64,000 bases of DNA from Hesseltinella vesiculosa (Eukaryota > Mucoromycota > Mucoromycetes > Mucorales > Cunninghamellaceae), in contig MCGT01000050.1 of assembly GCA_002104935.1 (NCBI GenBank), positions 62,001 to 126,000 of the forward strand. Reading direction: 5' to 3'. The translations under genes and the position numbers were made by a program. Positions 10,230 through 22,667 of this stretch are shown piece after piece. Under the pieces are notes generated by a model. The model had not been told where the DNA came from. It did no database searches and worked only from the letters and a program-made list of their open reading frames with translations. Position 1 is the first letter of the stretch. Each line of letters starts with the position of its first letter.

Positions 10230-12680
10230 CTAAAGACCCACCCAGTAGGATCGACCTTGCGGATTGTGAATGGCAGTGATGGATAGGTCTTGTTGGTCAT
10301 TCTTGTTCTTGACGACGACAGCCCATTCATACCAGATCTTCTTCTTATCTGACAACCGCCAAAAGTCAACCACCACTTGGGCGCCGGCAGGGACTTGCAC
10401 AGGGGACTGCAAAGGGAAGAAAATGGGGAACCAGCTGAACATGCCTGGCGAATGTGTGTCGGGGTGGATCGAGATCATCACGTCCTTGTAAAGCACAGAT
10501 TCAAAATAGCCGGCCAGACCATGCATTGTCATGGGCTTGGCCACGTCAAAGGTAACTTGTTGATACCGTGTGTTGTGCAGGTTGTTCACAGGGTTGCCTT
10601 CGGGCGTGCAGGGGAAGACAGGGTTGGGATGGTCAAAGGTCCACAGAGGCTTGCTGTCGGCTAGAGCACACACTTGCTGGAACATCACTACATAGGGCGT
10701 TTCAAAATGCTCTAAATCCTTGTACGAGGCCACTTCATTGTGCAATTTTGTTGATGACAGAGGTGCGCAATAAGCTGTATAAGCTGCTGGGATAGAGATA
10801 CCGTCGTCTAAAAAAAAATGGGGGTTGGTTCGAGATCCTAAACTCTGTGCTCATCTTGTGCGACAACCATTTCTCTTTTTACCTTTGAGGAATTTCTGTG
10901 CACCATCCAGACATTCAGGGGATAGTTCATTGTCACCAAAGGAGCCAAGCAGCTCACTCACCAAGATATCGGTCTGGTGTGAAGGTTTCCATGTTCGCAT
11001 GTCAGCGAAGATCAGTTCCACCTTGTCTTGCCATTCCTCTTCCTTTTTGTTTTGCAATCTGTTGGGGAAAAAAATAAGCAAGAGGGATTGCCAACCAGCC
11101 ATTCTGCCTTCAGGATTTGCTTACGTGACAAAGGCATTTGGGTTTTTTTCCAGGGCATACAGATGGATGTCGCGTTTAGATCGCTCTGAAGCGCGAAGGC
11201 AGCAATCCACAAGTGGGCCACGACCAGCACCAACCACCATGACAACCCTATTGACCACATAAAAAAGAAGTCAGCAAGAGGACGGATAAGGTTAAAAATG
11301 GTGCCAAAACTTACGTTTTCTTGGTGGCATCTGGGTCTCGATCTAGCAAGGCACGGTAAACAGCCTATGAAAGAGTGGGAAAGGTGGGTACATGAGGACT
11401 TTTGTATGCTTTTGCGTAGCCATCTGCTGACCTCTTCGTATTGCTGGTATTTGATAGGATCCCTTTCAAAGGTTTCATAGGTGGAGTTGTCAAGGTTGTC
11501 CATGAGAGGTTGCAGTGGAGCCTGAAGATAATCGCGGTAGCCCGCAGCAAAGGAGTCCACAGCATCGAGTTCAGGCAAATTTCTGTTTAGGAAGCGAATA
11601 TATTCGTGGTAGGTGACAGGCGAGGCATTCTGGAAAGACGGAACCTCGGGCAAAGTGACAAGAATGTTGGGGCGCAACTAGGTGAAAGCAAATGGCAGGT
11701 CAGCGTCATTGCCAACTCTATTTTTTTTTCTCACCTTATCCATCACGATTTTGACAAAATCCTGGTGTGGTTTAGGAAGGACAGGGTATTGCTTGGGGTT
11801 GGCAACAAATACGTCGTGTGGCACGATCAGGGCTTTGACAGGTTCGGCCAGCCAGCGATCCAACTCATCGTCGTCTGGGAGGTCTTTGGTCAGTTCCAAA
11901 GCCACATGGATCTTTGTGCTGTGCTCTGTCAGGGTGCGAATACGATTCCATAACTTCCAAGGAGATTCGCCGCCTTCCTTGGACGTCACGGGTACCTTGA
12001 TCCACAGCTATTTGCATAAAGGGAATGATGAGCTCTTCAAGTCTCGTCGGTTGCCCAGTAGTGCTTCATGATATATATACCTGCGTGTAAGAAATGGATG
12101 CCATGGTGTTATTCAAAACGCGAGCCATGTTGGTGACGTTCTTTTCAGGAAGCACTGGGAGCATCACAGATAACAAGCCCAGGTGAGAGGCCCACGCCAG
12201 TTCCTGTTTCAGGGCCTGCAGTGAAAAAGAGAATAAGGTGGTAAGAAAGGATAGGATGCTTTCAACGCAAGTGTTCAAGCTTTACCAATTCGGAATTGAG
12301 TTGCAATTCATGATCAGGGCTGTCAAACCGGTACCAAGCAGCTAGCACACCAACGAGTAGATCTGAATATTCTACGCAGAGTAATGTGAGTTTTGATAAG
12401 CTAGAAAGGAGAGCTAGACAGCGACGGATTCCATAACTGGGCAATGGTACTTACTGGGTGATTTGACAATCAGATCTTTTCGTTGAAACACAGGGCTGTC
12501 ACGCCAGCTGTTCATGGCGTCGATCTCTTCGGTGCCTTCGATAAATCGTCGGAAGCTGGGGTGGGCCAACGGCGAGGCAACAAAGTCATGACCATCTTCA
12601 GAGGCTTCATCAATAAAGGTGTGGATGTTGTCGTAATAGTCGGTGGCTAATAAGCCGACAGGGCATGCTCTTTGGGCCAT
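10230..12680 (-). CDS. PRMT5: PRMT5 (Hsl7/Skb1) type II protein arginine methyltransferase
   Basis: It makes symmetric dimethylarginine on histones and spliceosomal Sm proteins; fungal homologues also act in morphogenesis checkpoints. Nine exons (12680-12455, 12371-12286, 12215-12081, 12007-11735, 11677-11432, 11364-11315, 11247-11125, 11058-10883, 10807-10230) give 630 residues, close to the family length. The SAM-binding motif I reads [11 protein letters not shown]. The double-E loop reads [19 protein letters not shown]. The N-terminal TIM-barrel region and the C-terminal beta-barrel ending SYWVGL are complete. All splice phases agree. The 3' end has been copied to 9093-9372 and, in decayed form, to 7655-7760. 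Confidence 0.96.
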
Positions 12681-13185
12681 TGCTTAAGCGGAAAGAAAGA
12701 GAAAAAAAAAAGTTTGTCGAACAGGCGGAGTAGATTCAATCCCGTTTTTGGCTTTGAGCTTGACATGAACTGGGACGGTCTCCTAACTGGAAACGTTCCC
12801 TGTTTTTGTTATGTTGGCTTCTCACTGTGCGTCTGGTGGCATAAGTTGCACCATTACAGATACGTGGAGACGACATTTGCAGAGTAGCTTCATGATCTCG
12901 TCCGTAGAAGTTGACAGCCGACGTTTATCGATGTTTCTCTTGTTAGGCGTCCTGAAACACATGGAAACTGCTCTTCTGTTCAATTGCCCGCCCAACAGCA
13001 CGCCATAAAGAACAGGACTGCACGGATGATATGCGATTTTCGCTGCTTGAAGACTCGGCGGTTTGCATTGAAGAATATTTGAATGCCCGACATCCCTTTT
13101 TCATCCACCAGCCACTTTTTTTTATTTTTTATTCTTTTCCTGTAGCCTTTTTTTTTTTTTTATTTAATCACCTGTTTCTCATTCC
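12681..13185. other. PRMT5-NOP4 divergent intergenic region
   Basis: It lies between two genes read outward and holds the family fragment at 12822-12951. The Nop4 side has long pyrimidine runs up to the start codon. Confidence 0.6.
12822..12951 (-). pseudogene. Unknown family, relic D (last exon only)
   Basis: After a TTTCAG acceptor the minus strand reads TPNKRNIDKRRLS and ends VQLMPPDAQ-stop. This matches the last exon of copy B (TPIKRRNINKRGLS, VSTMMQLMPADVQ-stop), with about 40 extra nt in the middle. It sits in the PRMT5 upstream region. Confidence 0.6.
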
Positions 13186-15418
13186 ATGGCCGATCAACCT
13201 CAAGACGATCAAGATCAGCAATCCAAGTCCACGCTGTTTGTGCGTGGTATTCCTCTCGATGCTACCAGCAAGGATCTCGAAGCTTTCTTCAGCGACATTG
13301 GGCCCTTGCGTCGTTGTTTTGTTGTCAGCGATCAGTCCAGCAATGCTGCTGCTGTCAAGGAAGGGACCACTGAATTCAAGAACAAAGGTTACGGTTACGT
13401 CCACTTTGCCTTACCAGACGATTGCCAGCAAGCTATTGAAAAGCTAAAAGGGGTCAAATTCCAAGGCAAACAACCATTGCGACTTGCTCTTGCCCGTCGC
13501 CGCACCCAACAAGATCGCTCAGCTACCGATGCCTCTACCTCTGCAGACAAACCTAGCTTTAAACACAAGAAGGATCGCCAGCCTTCTGATTCTACGGTGG
13601 ATAAGAATGCTCGTCTGATTGTTCGCAACCTGCCCTGGAAGTACCGTGAAGGCCAGTTGAAGAATATCTTTGGTAACCATGGTACCGTGTTGGATGTGCA
13701 ATTGCCTCGAAAATTCGAAAACGGACCATTGCGTGGCTTTGGCTTCGTTCAGATGGAAACGGTGGAACAAGCTGAAAAGGTAACAGCAAAAAAAAAAAAA
13801 AAAAAACAAGCCAGAGCGCTCACATTTCTTTCCTCGTTGCACTTTTCTAGGCTTTAGAAGCTTTGAATGCCACCGAGCACCATGGACGCACTATTGCTGT
13901 TGATTGGTCCCTTTCCAAGGATCGGTTCAAGAAGATGGAAGCACAAGAAGAACAAAGTACTGAAGCTATGGAGGTTGATCAACCTGCCAAAGCCGATGAC
14001 ACCGCTGGCGACGACTCCGACAGTAGCAGCGACAGTGACAGCAGTGACAGTAGCGACAGCGACAGCAGCGACAGCGATGCTAGTGACGATGAAGACGAAA
14101 CTGTTGAAGAAGCTGCCAATGCAAAAGACAGTGACGAGGAAGACGACAGCGATGAAGAGGATGAGGACGATGAAGAGGATGAAGAGGAGGCCGAACAAGA
14201 TACCGAAGCTAATGAGACTGCCAAGCCAAAGAAACGATTACCCGATGTCTCAGAAGGCGCCACCCTGTTTGTACGCAATCTCTTGTTTGAATCCACAGAA
14301 CCAGATTTGAAAGCTTTGTAAGTTTGAGGAGAGAAGGATAAAAAAAATGACGTGCTCATCTTGTTATGATGTACAATAGGTTTACACAATGGGGACCAGT
14401 GATTTATGCTAAAATTACGCGCGACCGCGAAACTGGCATGTCCAGGGGGACTGGCTTTGTGTGCATGAAGGACAAGGCTAATGCAGAAACATGTCTGGAA
14501 GAAGCCAATGCGTTGCGCAAGATGACCCAAAAAGACGGTGCGGACGAAGCCGGTGTGTTAGAATCCATGATGTCGAAACGTGCCAAGAAGAAGGCAAAGA
14601 AGGTCCAATCATCGATCTTGACACCCGATGGCAACTCTGGCTTAGGGGCCAAGTTCACGCTGAACGGTCGTGTGTTGGACGTAACGCTAGCCGTGGACAG
14701 AAAGACGGCCCAACAATTACAAGAAGACAAATCGGTCAAGAAAAAGGACGACCGCCGCAACCTGTACCTGATGCGCGAAGGTGTGATTTTCCCAAATACG
14801 CCTGCTGCCGAGACCCTGGCACCCAGCGAGCTCCAAAAACGTCAAATGTCCTTTGCCCAGCGCAAGAAATTTGTCAGTGCGGACCCATCGTTGTTTGTGT
14901 CCAAGACCCGTTTGTCGATCCGTAACTTGCCCACGTCCGTGGATGAAAAGGAACTCAAGACGCTGGGTATCAAGGCTGTGCAAAAATTCAAGGCTCAGGT
15001 CAAAACCAATGACCGCACAGACCTTACCAAGGATGAAAAAGAAGAAGGCTGGCAGCATCTACCCAAGATCAAGCAAGCCAAGATTGTGCGTAGCAAGGAC
15101 CGTGTGGATGCGGACACGCAAGTGGGCAGAAGCAAAGGGTACGGTTTCATGGAATTTGGCCACCATGCCCATGCCTTGGCTGCCCTTCGGTACATGAACA
15201 ACAATCCAGATCTTTTCAAGGGCAAGCGTCTGATTGTGGAATTCTCATTGGAAAACACAAAGGTCATTGAACGACGTACCACGCGACAACAAGAGAAACG
15301 CAAGGCTCGCGAATCCAACAAGACCCGGCAGAACAGCGGCCCTCGAGAAAATCCCAAGAAACGTGCCGGTCCTGCGGCTTCCAAATCTTCCCGTCCTGCC
15401 AAGCGATCTCGGTCTTGA
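13186..15418 (+). CDS. NOP4: Nop4/RBM28 nucleolar RNA-binding protein
   Basis: Nop4 is a nucleolar protein with four RRMs needed for 60S ribosome assembly and 27S rRNA processing. Three exons (13186-13779, 13851-14317, 14380-15418) give 699 residues. RRM1 starts TLFVRGIPLDATS and RRM2 starts RLIVRNLPWKYREG, with RNP1-like RGFGFVQM. A very acidic Ser/Asp/Glu tract (about 290-350) separates RRM2 from RRM3 (TLFVRNLLFESTE; intron 2 lies inside it). RRM4 starts LSIRNLPTSVDEKEL and has GRSKGYGFMEF. The tail is Lys/Arg-rich and suits nucleolar retention. AATAAA is present at 15534-15539. Confidence 0.93.
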
Positions 15419-16351
15419 ATTCTTTTTTTCCCTTTTTGTTGCATTGACCCAATCTTTTTTTCTTTCTTTCTTTCTTATATACTCGCTCACTATTTTCGTT
15501 TGTATCATAATCTCATGTCATAGAAAAATGAAAAATAAATGAACTCCTCGGAACCCACCCCGGGTCATTTAGGATCTTCTTTTTCATTCTTTCATTTTGC
15601 GACACCCTCGTTTTTATGTTTATTTATTTATTACAACATTGAGTGGCATGGATCTTAAAAAAAGGGGGAGCAAGAGATAAGGTAAGAATTAGGCTTTACC
15701 ATGACCATCGAGCTCCTGGCCGATGGATAAAAATGGAAAGGCAGCAAGGCTACCATTTTCTCAAAGAGTTTTGTTACAAGGGAGGTTGCCATGAAACTTG
15801 GACCTATACTTGGATCTCCTTAATTTAAAAGGAATGGTTGCACTTTTTTTTAAAAATAAACTTTTTTTAGATGACAAGGAGACAAGGCAACGCCGAGGGA
15901 AATCAACATTCCTGTACTAAAAAACAAGCTTAAAGAGTAAAAGCCAGTGACAACAATGACATCGACTGCCATTTATTTGTAGTGTAGGTAGCCAATAAGA
16001 TGCGTTAAATACCAGTTGATTACATACCTTCGATGTTGTTGGCACTGACAATTCATGCATTTCTGTGAAACTGGGGTCAAATTTTGTTTATTTTGAGTTA
16101 AGAAGTCGCTCCTATTTTCCCTCCCCCTTTTTTTTTTTCTAACACTCTGATCCTGGCACCCCCTCTGTTTCCCCTTTTTCGTTCCCTGCAACACCTCCTG
16201 CGTCCTATCTTCTTCACCATGGTTATGTTTTTATTCTCTTTCTTGCTATTTACAATTCCCTCCTATTCTCCCTCTCATTTGTTTTCTAACCATCCATTGT
16301 CTCTGTCCAATTTTTTTTTCGACATCAGCAACTTTTTGATCATATTCAATC
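15419..16351. other. Intergenic between NOP4 and the 16.4-kb gene
   Basis: It holds the NOP4 3' untranslated region and the pyrimidine-rich promoter of the next gene. Short open frames exist (e.g. 15643-15828), but none has gene-like features. No structured RNA was recognised. Confidence 0.5.
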
Positions 16352-18703
16352 ATGACACTGTCCTGGATCGTCTTGCTCGTGCTGTCAATATCAGTTCTTG
16401 CAGGTAAATAAACAATCAATGCAACGGATGTGTCCATCAAACTTACCGACGTCTTTATGCTTCGACAAACCCCCTTAGATGCCGCTGCTCCTGGAGGATC
16501 GACAGTTGACATCCCCATGTGGGCCTTGATTGCCATTGCTGTGGTGCTGGCACTTTTGCTGTTTGGCATAGCCTTCTTCTTTCTACGTCGCTACTTGCGC
16601 AGCCGTCGCACGCTCAACACCATGGACATCCTCGAAAAGCAGCCCACCAACGACTCCGTCATCACCGCTGTTGACACCAAAAAGCCTCCTGCCCAACGCG
16701 TGGACATCGAAAGTCGCCTGTCATCTCCAGCATCCATCACCAACAAGAAACATGTGTATAAGCCATCGATGGTCGACCCAATAACGCTCACCTCCAGCGA
16801 TCTGTTCAACGACAAGATGGAGCTCAACTCGGACGACGCCATGCAGCTGTTCGAGCGCTATTTGCAAGAAGAGCGCCAGCAGAAATCCTCCACCTTTTTG
16901 GTCGGCACTGTTCAGCAAAAGATGGGTACCTTGCGTGGCACGATTCGAAGCACCCTGCGTCAGTCCATTCGCCGTCAAAAAACAACCTCGTTACAGCCGC
17001 CTCCACTGAAGCACTTTTTTGACGTCACCTCGTCCTCGCGCACCAGCATGGACATCCTCGCTTCTTCCTCTCTTTCCCATTCCAACATATCACATGCCAG
17101 CATCAGCACCACTTTGCAACCCATCCCGCCCTCGCCTCCTGTCCCTGCCGTCACTTCTCCTACCTCCCGACCGATCAGCGGTGCCACTCTCATTCCGTCA
17201 TCACACCAGCCTTCCTCTCCCGTGTCGCCTCCCTCCCCGTCTTCCTCTTACACGCCTAATCAGCAACCTGTCAGTCGCGACCCATCCACCAATGAGCAGG
17301 ACGAGTCGCCATGCGCTAAGGACCCTTTCGCCTACGAAGAACCCTCCGTCCCCTCCGCTGCCGTCGTCGTCGCCTCTCCGGACGAGGATCCTGTGTCGGT
17401 GGCCCGTCGCGTCATTCGCTCGTCCTCTAGGAAGTCAAAAACCCGGTCCACCTTGGTAAATGAACAGGCCGTGCTCAAGATGTTCCAGCAGGAAGAAGAA
17501 CGTTATGAACAAATGAAGTTCCAGCAAGATCCGCCATTCTTGCCTCCTGTTGCCACTCAGCCACCCGCCGCCCCAAGGCGAGCCTCCCAAGACAGCACCT
17601 CCTTCATTTCCAACGCGACATCTCTGCAACGACGTGACACTTCTTCTACGCGATACCTAACCAACGAGGTGCTATTGAAACGTGGCCAGTCTATATTGGA
17701 TTCGTCACAAAAAAGGAAGTCCTCCGTGGCCACCGCCACTTCACCTCTGTCACCCACGTCCACCAAACAGAAAACTCTGGGTTCAAATCACATGTTTCAG
17801 CCTGAAAAGCTGGAAACCCGCCAGCATGGCTTTATCCCCTCCATTGTGACGGACCTTGCCGCGACTGAGCCAAGCCCTCTGACACCTGACCCCATCAGCG
17901 CCTCCAAGGAAACAAGAGCCGTGCAAGACGACGATGGTGAGCCAGCGTCCACAAAGTATGCGCTTTCCGACGAGGAATTCATTGCCTTGCAAGCCAAGAT
18001 GAATTACAACAGCCACTCACCCGTCTCGCCTTCACCATTGTCTACGTCCACGCCCACCGATCTGGCACCATCGCCTTCTAGCCAGCGCCTGACCCCACCT
18101 AACCTTTCACCCTTCCTAGACCCGAACCGGTCACCTTTTGCACCGCAGCAGCCATCGCCCACGCCATCCTCCAACCTAGGTAGCCTCATACTTCGTCAAG
18201 AACGCCTAGACAACTTTGAAGGCAGATCCATGCGTACTGAAAGCAGCACAGGTGGCCACAGTCGCAAGAGCAGTGGCAGTGCGGCAACAATGGTCCGTAT
18301 CTCCCAGCACTCACAAACCTGGAGCGGTCGTGCCAAAGGTCCCAGGTCCGCTCTTCCCTATGGCACCGGCAACGCCTCACCTTATCGAGACAGCTCAGAC
18401 TTCAATGGCAGTGACGAAGCGTTGGCTTATGACACACCACATCGCATCAGTCGCATTCATTCAGCCGCCGACAGCGAACTGGGTATGGATGATGACAGCC
18501 ACATTCCTTCCGCTCTGCGACGCAAGGATCTCTCCTCTAATCTCTTTTACACTATCCGTTCCACCCGGCCGAAGCACCGCAATGGCCTTCCCTTTTGGGC
18601 CCAAGAACCTTCCACCTCCACTGCCACCATCCTTTCTCCACCATCCTCCACCAAGACCCCAGCCGAACGAGAGCGTGATCAGTACCTGAACACCCTCCAC
18701 TAG
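16352..18703 (+). CDS. Single-pass membrane protein, long disordered cytosolic tail
   Basis: Not assigned to a named family. The first exon (16352-16403) is only 52 nt and encodes a signal peptide, MTLSWIVLLVLSISVLA. The intron (16404-16478) joins in phase to exon 2 (16479-18703), giving 758 residues. The mature ectodomain is only about 12 residues (DAAAPGGSTVDIP), then one TM helix (about residues 31-53, WALIAIAVVLALLLFGIAFF) and a basic stop-transfer RRYLRSRR. The remaining 700 residues are Ser/Pro/Thr-rich and probably disordered, with one helical patch (NSDDAMQLFERYLQEERQQK) and a basic patch (RSTLRQSIRRQK). A Met inside the intron (16430) would give a longer frame but no signal peptide, so 16352 is preferred. 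Signal peptide plus TM suggests a type I plasma-membrane protein. Confidence 0.75.
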
Positions 18704-18903
18704 TCCAACCCTTCTTATTATCATTTATGTTGTTTGTAATGTCTCCATTGTCTCTTTCCCCCCTTTTTATAATGATTTTTTTTAAAAATAAATAAAACAT
18801 AAACATGCACTTACTGCACATACTTTTTTTTTCGGCTAGCCATCGCATCGTCGTTTCAAGAAGCTCTTTCCAGTGTGTTTTCAGCTGATGAAAGAAAAAG
18901 GGT

Positions 18904-20482
18904 TTATTGCCGTTGGTGTAAGAAATCCAAGCTATCGACAAAGTGATGCAAGGTTTTCCTGCCGAGAGAGCTTGTGTGGATGCGTTGGCGGCAGATGATA
19001 CCGCCGTGTGCGTTCATGACGTCAAGCTGTACAAAGATGACCTGCCAGGGTAGTAGATTGAGGTGGGTTTGGATCTGTTTGGTCCAGACATCGTATTCCA
19101 TGGGCGGCGCAAGCTTAAGCACAGGAGCCGAGGGTATCACGTTGGTCCAAGCGCCTGAAGCGGTAGCCGTGTCGGACAGCGGGTCGTGGTGCAGATGGGT
19201 GTGATGGACGGAGGTGCCGGGTTCTAGGCTGAGGTCGACGGCGTCGAGTACAAGACTGGAAAGAAGAGCACTGTTGCGCCGGTGCTTCTTTTTCTTTTCA
19301 GCTGTTGAGAGCTGGTGTTTTTCATGGCGGGAGAAGAGTCGGGCGACGCGTCGTCGAGAAATCAGGCCCTGGATGGTCATGCCGATCAGTCCGACCAAGG
19401 CCACAATGGGGAAGAGTAGTGGCAGGATCATGTAGAGTAAGAAGCGACCTGGCCCAACCGGCTTCCTTTTCTTGTCCTTGACAACACTGATGCCAGTGAC
19501 GATGGAGGGGTATTTGTCGTCGGTTTGCCTAGGGGAAAGCATTAAAGTCGCACGAAAAGATGGGAGTTGTGCTCTCCGCTTACAAATCGAGTTGATCCAA
19601 GTGCTTGAAAAGCTGGTTATCAAGCATGGCGGCTGTCCAATGAGGCACTGTGCGGTCATGGCTGACATTGGCATACGTTCGTAAGATTTTGAATTTCTTC
19701 AGGGCATGAAAAAAAGGATAGTCTAAAAGCAATATAAAAAGAGGTGAGCTTAGAAATCTCATGGTTCGGCCACTGCTGATGTTTACCTGGGGACGCCAAG
19801 ACTGATAGCAAAGGCTGGTCATCCTTGTACTGATCCACCAATTGCAATTGCTCGCCTGACCGTGACACCAAGATGCCACTGACAAAATTGAAGGTCTTGG
19901 AAAATAAGGTTGTGCCTAGTCGCCGCACTCCCAAATGGGGTGTTGCAAACGTCATGAATAGCTAAAAAAAAAAAAAAAAAAAAAAAAGTGTCAAAAAATC
20001 GACACGGGCTGGGCAAAAGACAAGGTTACCAGAGGTTCAACGGTATTGAAGAATTGACGCTGGTCCAGGACACCCATTGCATAGCGGCAGATCAGTCCAC
20101 CCAAGGAGTACCCAACCACACCAAGTCTTGTCACTTTATCGCCACGATCCTCAGCTTCCTTGACGAACGATTCGATCTGGCAGGAGAAGAATAAAAAAAA
20201 GGGGTCCATTAAAAAGTTAGGTGGATGGGAATGTGGCTCGTCATTTACCTTGTTGGCCAGGCGAATACCACACACATCAATGCCATCATAGGTATACTTT
20301 CCTTCATTAACATCGCTGTTTAGCTAGAGATAGTAATGAGTGGCAATATAAAAAAAGGCGGGCGAGCTTACCACTTGGACATTATCGTCCTTGAATTCTT
20401 TGTTCAAGTAGTAAACCATGGTATCCATATGACTTGCTTTGCCCCATAGGCCATGTTGTAATACTATCAGAGTGATGTCCAT
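18904..20482 (-). CDS. DUF676 serine lipase/esterase (Rog1-like)
   Basis: A putative alpha/beta-hydrolase of the DUF676 family, whose yeast members (Rog1, Lpl1-type) act on lipids. Six exons (20482-20372, 20323-20249, 20176-20030, 19961-19787, 19722-19584, 19528-18904) give 423 residues. The oxyanion region reads VLQHGLWG; the nucleophile elbow is GYSLGG; the following block is TFATPHLGVR; the candidate catalytic His is in SHDRTVPHWTA. A hydrophobic segment (YMILPLLFPIVALVGLIGMT, about 275-300) followed by RRR suggests membrane attachment near the C-terminus. The start chosen (MDITLIVLQHG) lies just inside an exon preceded by a good acceptor, so a short upstream exon cannot be excluded. Confidence 0.88.
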
Positions 20483-21319
20483 TGGCCAAACCGTGCAAGC
20501 TGCTGTAATAACAAGAAAAGGGGACAAGGGCAGCTTTTATTCCATTGCGGGGGTTGACGACTTTTGCCCATTTTTGGACCAAAGCGGAAAAATCATGCCG
20601 TGGCTGATGGGAGCACGGAAAAAAGACTGTGCACATGAGCTGACCAATTCTTGGTTGTTGGATTTTCTTCTTGGGACAAGAAATTCTTTTTTCAATGGGA
20701 AATGTCGGAAGACGATGCTTGGCTGTCTCTTGTCCCTCTTGTCGATCACTAAACATGTGTCATTAGCTCCTTGGCTGAAAAATCTTATCCAATCAAGCTA
20801 ACCTCATGCTGAAGAGTACAATCGTGATGAAAGGGAGGCAAGCAAGCGGACTCAAAAATACAAAGGCACGTTAGAATAAAAAAGGGAAAGAAAAAAAAAA
20901 CCGTGCATGGTTGACAGGTCTCCTCCTCGATGGGCCAAATGGAGTTTGAATAGGTTTTTAATTTTTCGGTTGGTAGTGAAAAAATGAAGCGGATCAACAG
21001 AGAGGAGCCGTGAAAACTGAGTATGATCCAGAATCACGGGCACTTTATGAAACATGGTTCCGCTGTTCTAGTCTTGAAAGCGTGTTGGGTTAGTTGCTAG
21101 TAGTACTGCAACGTCGCACGTATCTTCAAAGTAAATGCACTGAATTAGGTTACACCAGCGAAAAGCGGAGATGTCAAAAAAAATCCACAGCCAAAAAATT
21201 TCTTCTTCTTCTTCTCCGTCCTTCTTTTCTTTTTTTTTTTCTTCACTCGAGAACTTCTTGATCAAGGTAGTCACCACCTTTGATACCCACCACGCTTTAG
21301 CGTCCAATCACTCACAACC
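20483..21319. other. Intergenic, divergent promoters
   Basis: It separates the lipase gene (minus) from 7TM gene 1 (plus). No gene was seen; open frames here look like chance. A CTTCTT-type pyrimidine run precedes 21320. Confidence 0.5.
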
Positions 21320-22667
21320 ATGGATCATACTACATATATCATTGGTCATCAAATGGAAGCAGGGGAGCTGGCGTCCCAGCTGGTGTCGCTGCTGGCCATC
21401 ACCATGACCTGCAGCTTATTTGGCATCAAGACCTACAAAATCGAATTGAAACAACTGTCCTACGTGCGCCTTCTTGTCATCAATCTCTATGTCTGTTCCT
21501 GGGCTTTTACTGTCTCGGCTTTCTTGCTTGCCTTTACCAACAATGGTAAAGCAAGAAAAAATTATATCGGCCGCCCTCGATCTTACTTTTTTTCCTGGGA
21601 AAAACATAGGGAACCCGACCTCTTGTTTACTATCGATCTTGACTTGTGATCTGTTTTATTGTGGCACGAAATTCATCATTTACCTTTGGTAAAGAAGAAG
21701 CAAAGGTGACTCGGAGAGTTGGTTAATTTTTTATTTAGGTTGATCGAGCGTGCATACATCGTTTCAGATAACAGGGTTTCTCGGTGGGAAAATTGGGGTT
21801 ACCGCATCAATGTCTTGTTAATGTCGCCTTATATTGTTATTTTCACGCTGATGGTAAAAAAGAAATAACACAACCGAAACGACAGCCTCTGGCTCACCTT
21901 TTTTTTTCCTGCAGATCATCTACCGCAACAACATCATGGGTGTGGATGGGTTTTGTTATATTGGCCTTCAGCCAATCGCCAATATCCCGGTTTTGGTAAG
22001 CAAGGAAAAATAAAAAACGTGGGACAGATACTAACACACCTTTTCTTTTATAGGTGTATGACACGGTAAGGATAGAGACAGCTTTATTTGGCTCTAAATG
22101 ACACGTGTGAATGTGTGACAGGAAACTGACCCGCCTTTTTTTTTTTGTCAGATCTTCAATTTGTACATGACGATTTTATTTGTGATGCCCCTGATCCGCG
22201 TGGGTAAGAACACGAACCGCCATTGGCAAGGATCTCGGTTGCACGACTTGACAAGACGCAGCTTGATTGCCTCGGTCGTGTGTTTGGTGGCCTCGTTTGC
22301 CAATGCACTGAGTGCAACCATCATGGACGGTAAAGAACGAGGTTTTATTTGTCTGATGTGCTGTACGATTGATGTGGCCATCAACGTCCTGACTATCCAT
22401 TGGGTGACCACTCCGACAAAAGTTCCGATCAACCCTCGCCAAAGCCAAATCCTCACACAAGACTTGGTCACCATCACTCAACCCACCTCCTCCTCCTCCG
22501 CCGGTCCTCAAAGCAGCTCAAGTAAAGGCGATCATTCCACAGTGGGACCGCTCCCTCCAAGTCTTAATGCCGATGGCGCTCCCTTCATTCATACCAATCG
22601 GTCATCACTTTCGATTCAAGGTTCTCTCTGTAGCACCCAAGCTCTCACAAATGCTCATCCTCTGTAA
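21320..22667 (+). CDS. Seven-TM receptor-like protein 1
   Basis: A multi-pass membrane protein of unknown function, paralogous to 52187-53566. Six exons (21320-21545, 21610-21688, 21739-21853, 21915-21995, 22054-22065, 22152-22667) give 342 residues. Exon 5 is a 12-nt microexon (VYDT). Seven hydrophobic segments can be counted. The loop after TM3 reads LWLIERAYIV, where ER sits at the place of the D/E-R-Y motif of GPCRs. TM5 ends NLYMTILFVMPLIRVGKN, TM6 follows RRSLIASVVCLVAS, and TM7 ends INVLTIHWV. The C-terminal tail (about 80 residues) is Ser/Thr-rich and hydrophilic. Topology suggests a receptor; ligand and G-protein coupling are unknown. The paralogue has one more intron, before INVLT. 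Confidence 0.82.
22054..22065 (+). other. 12-nt microexon of 7TM gene 1
   Basis: TTATAG|GTGTATGACACG|GTAAGG encodes VYDT. It is needed to keep the two flanking phase-0 exons aligned with the paralogue, which has IYDF at the same place. Confidence 0.8.

Noticed and set aside
16430..16478. ATG at 16430 as the start of the 16.4-kb gene
   Set aside because: It lies inside the intron; the upstream mini-exon gives a signal peptide and a better start.
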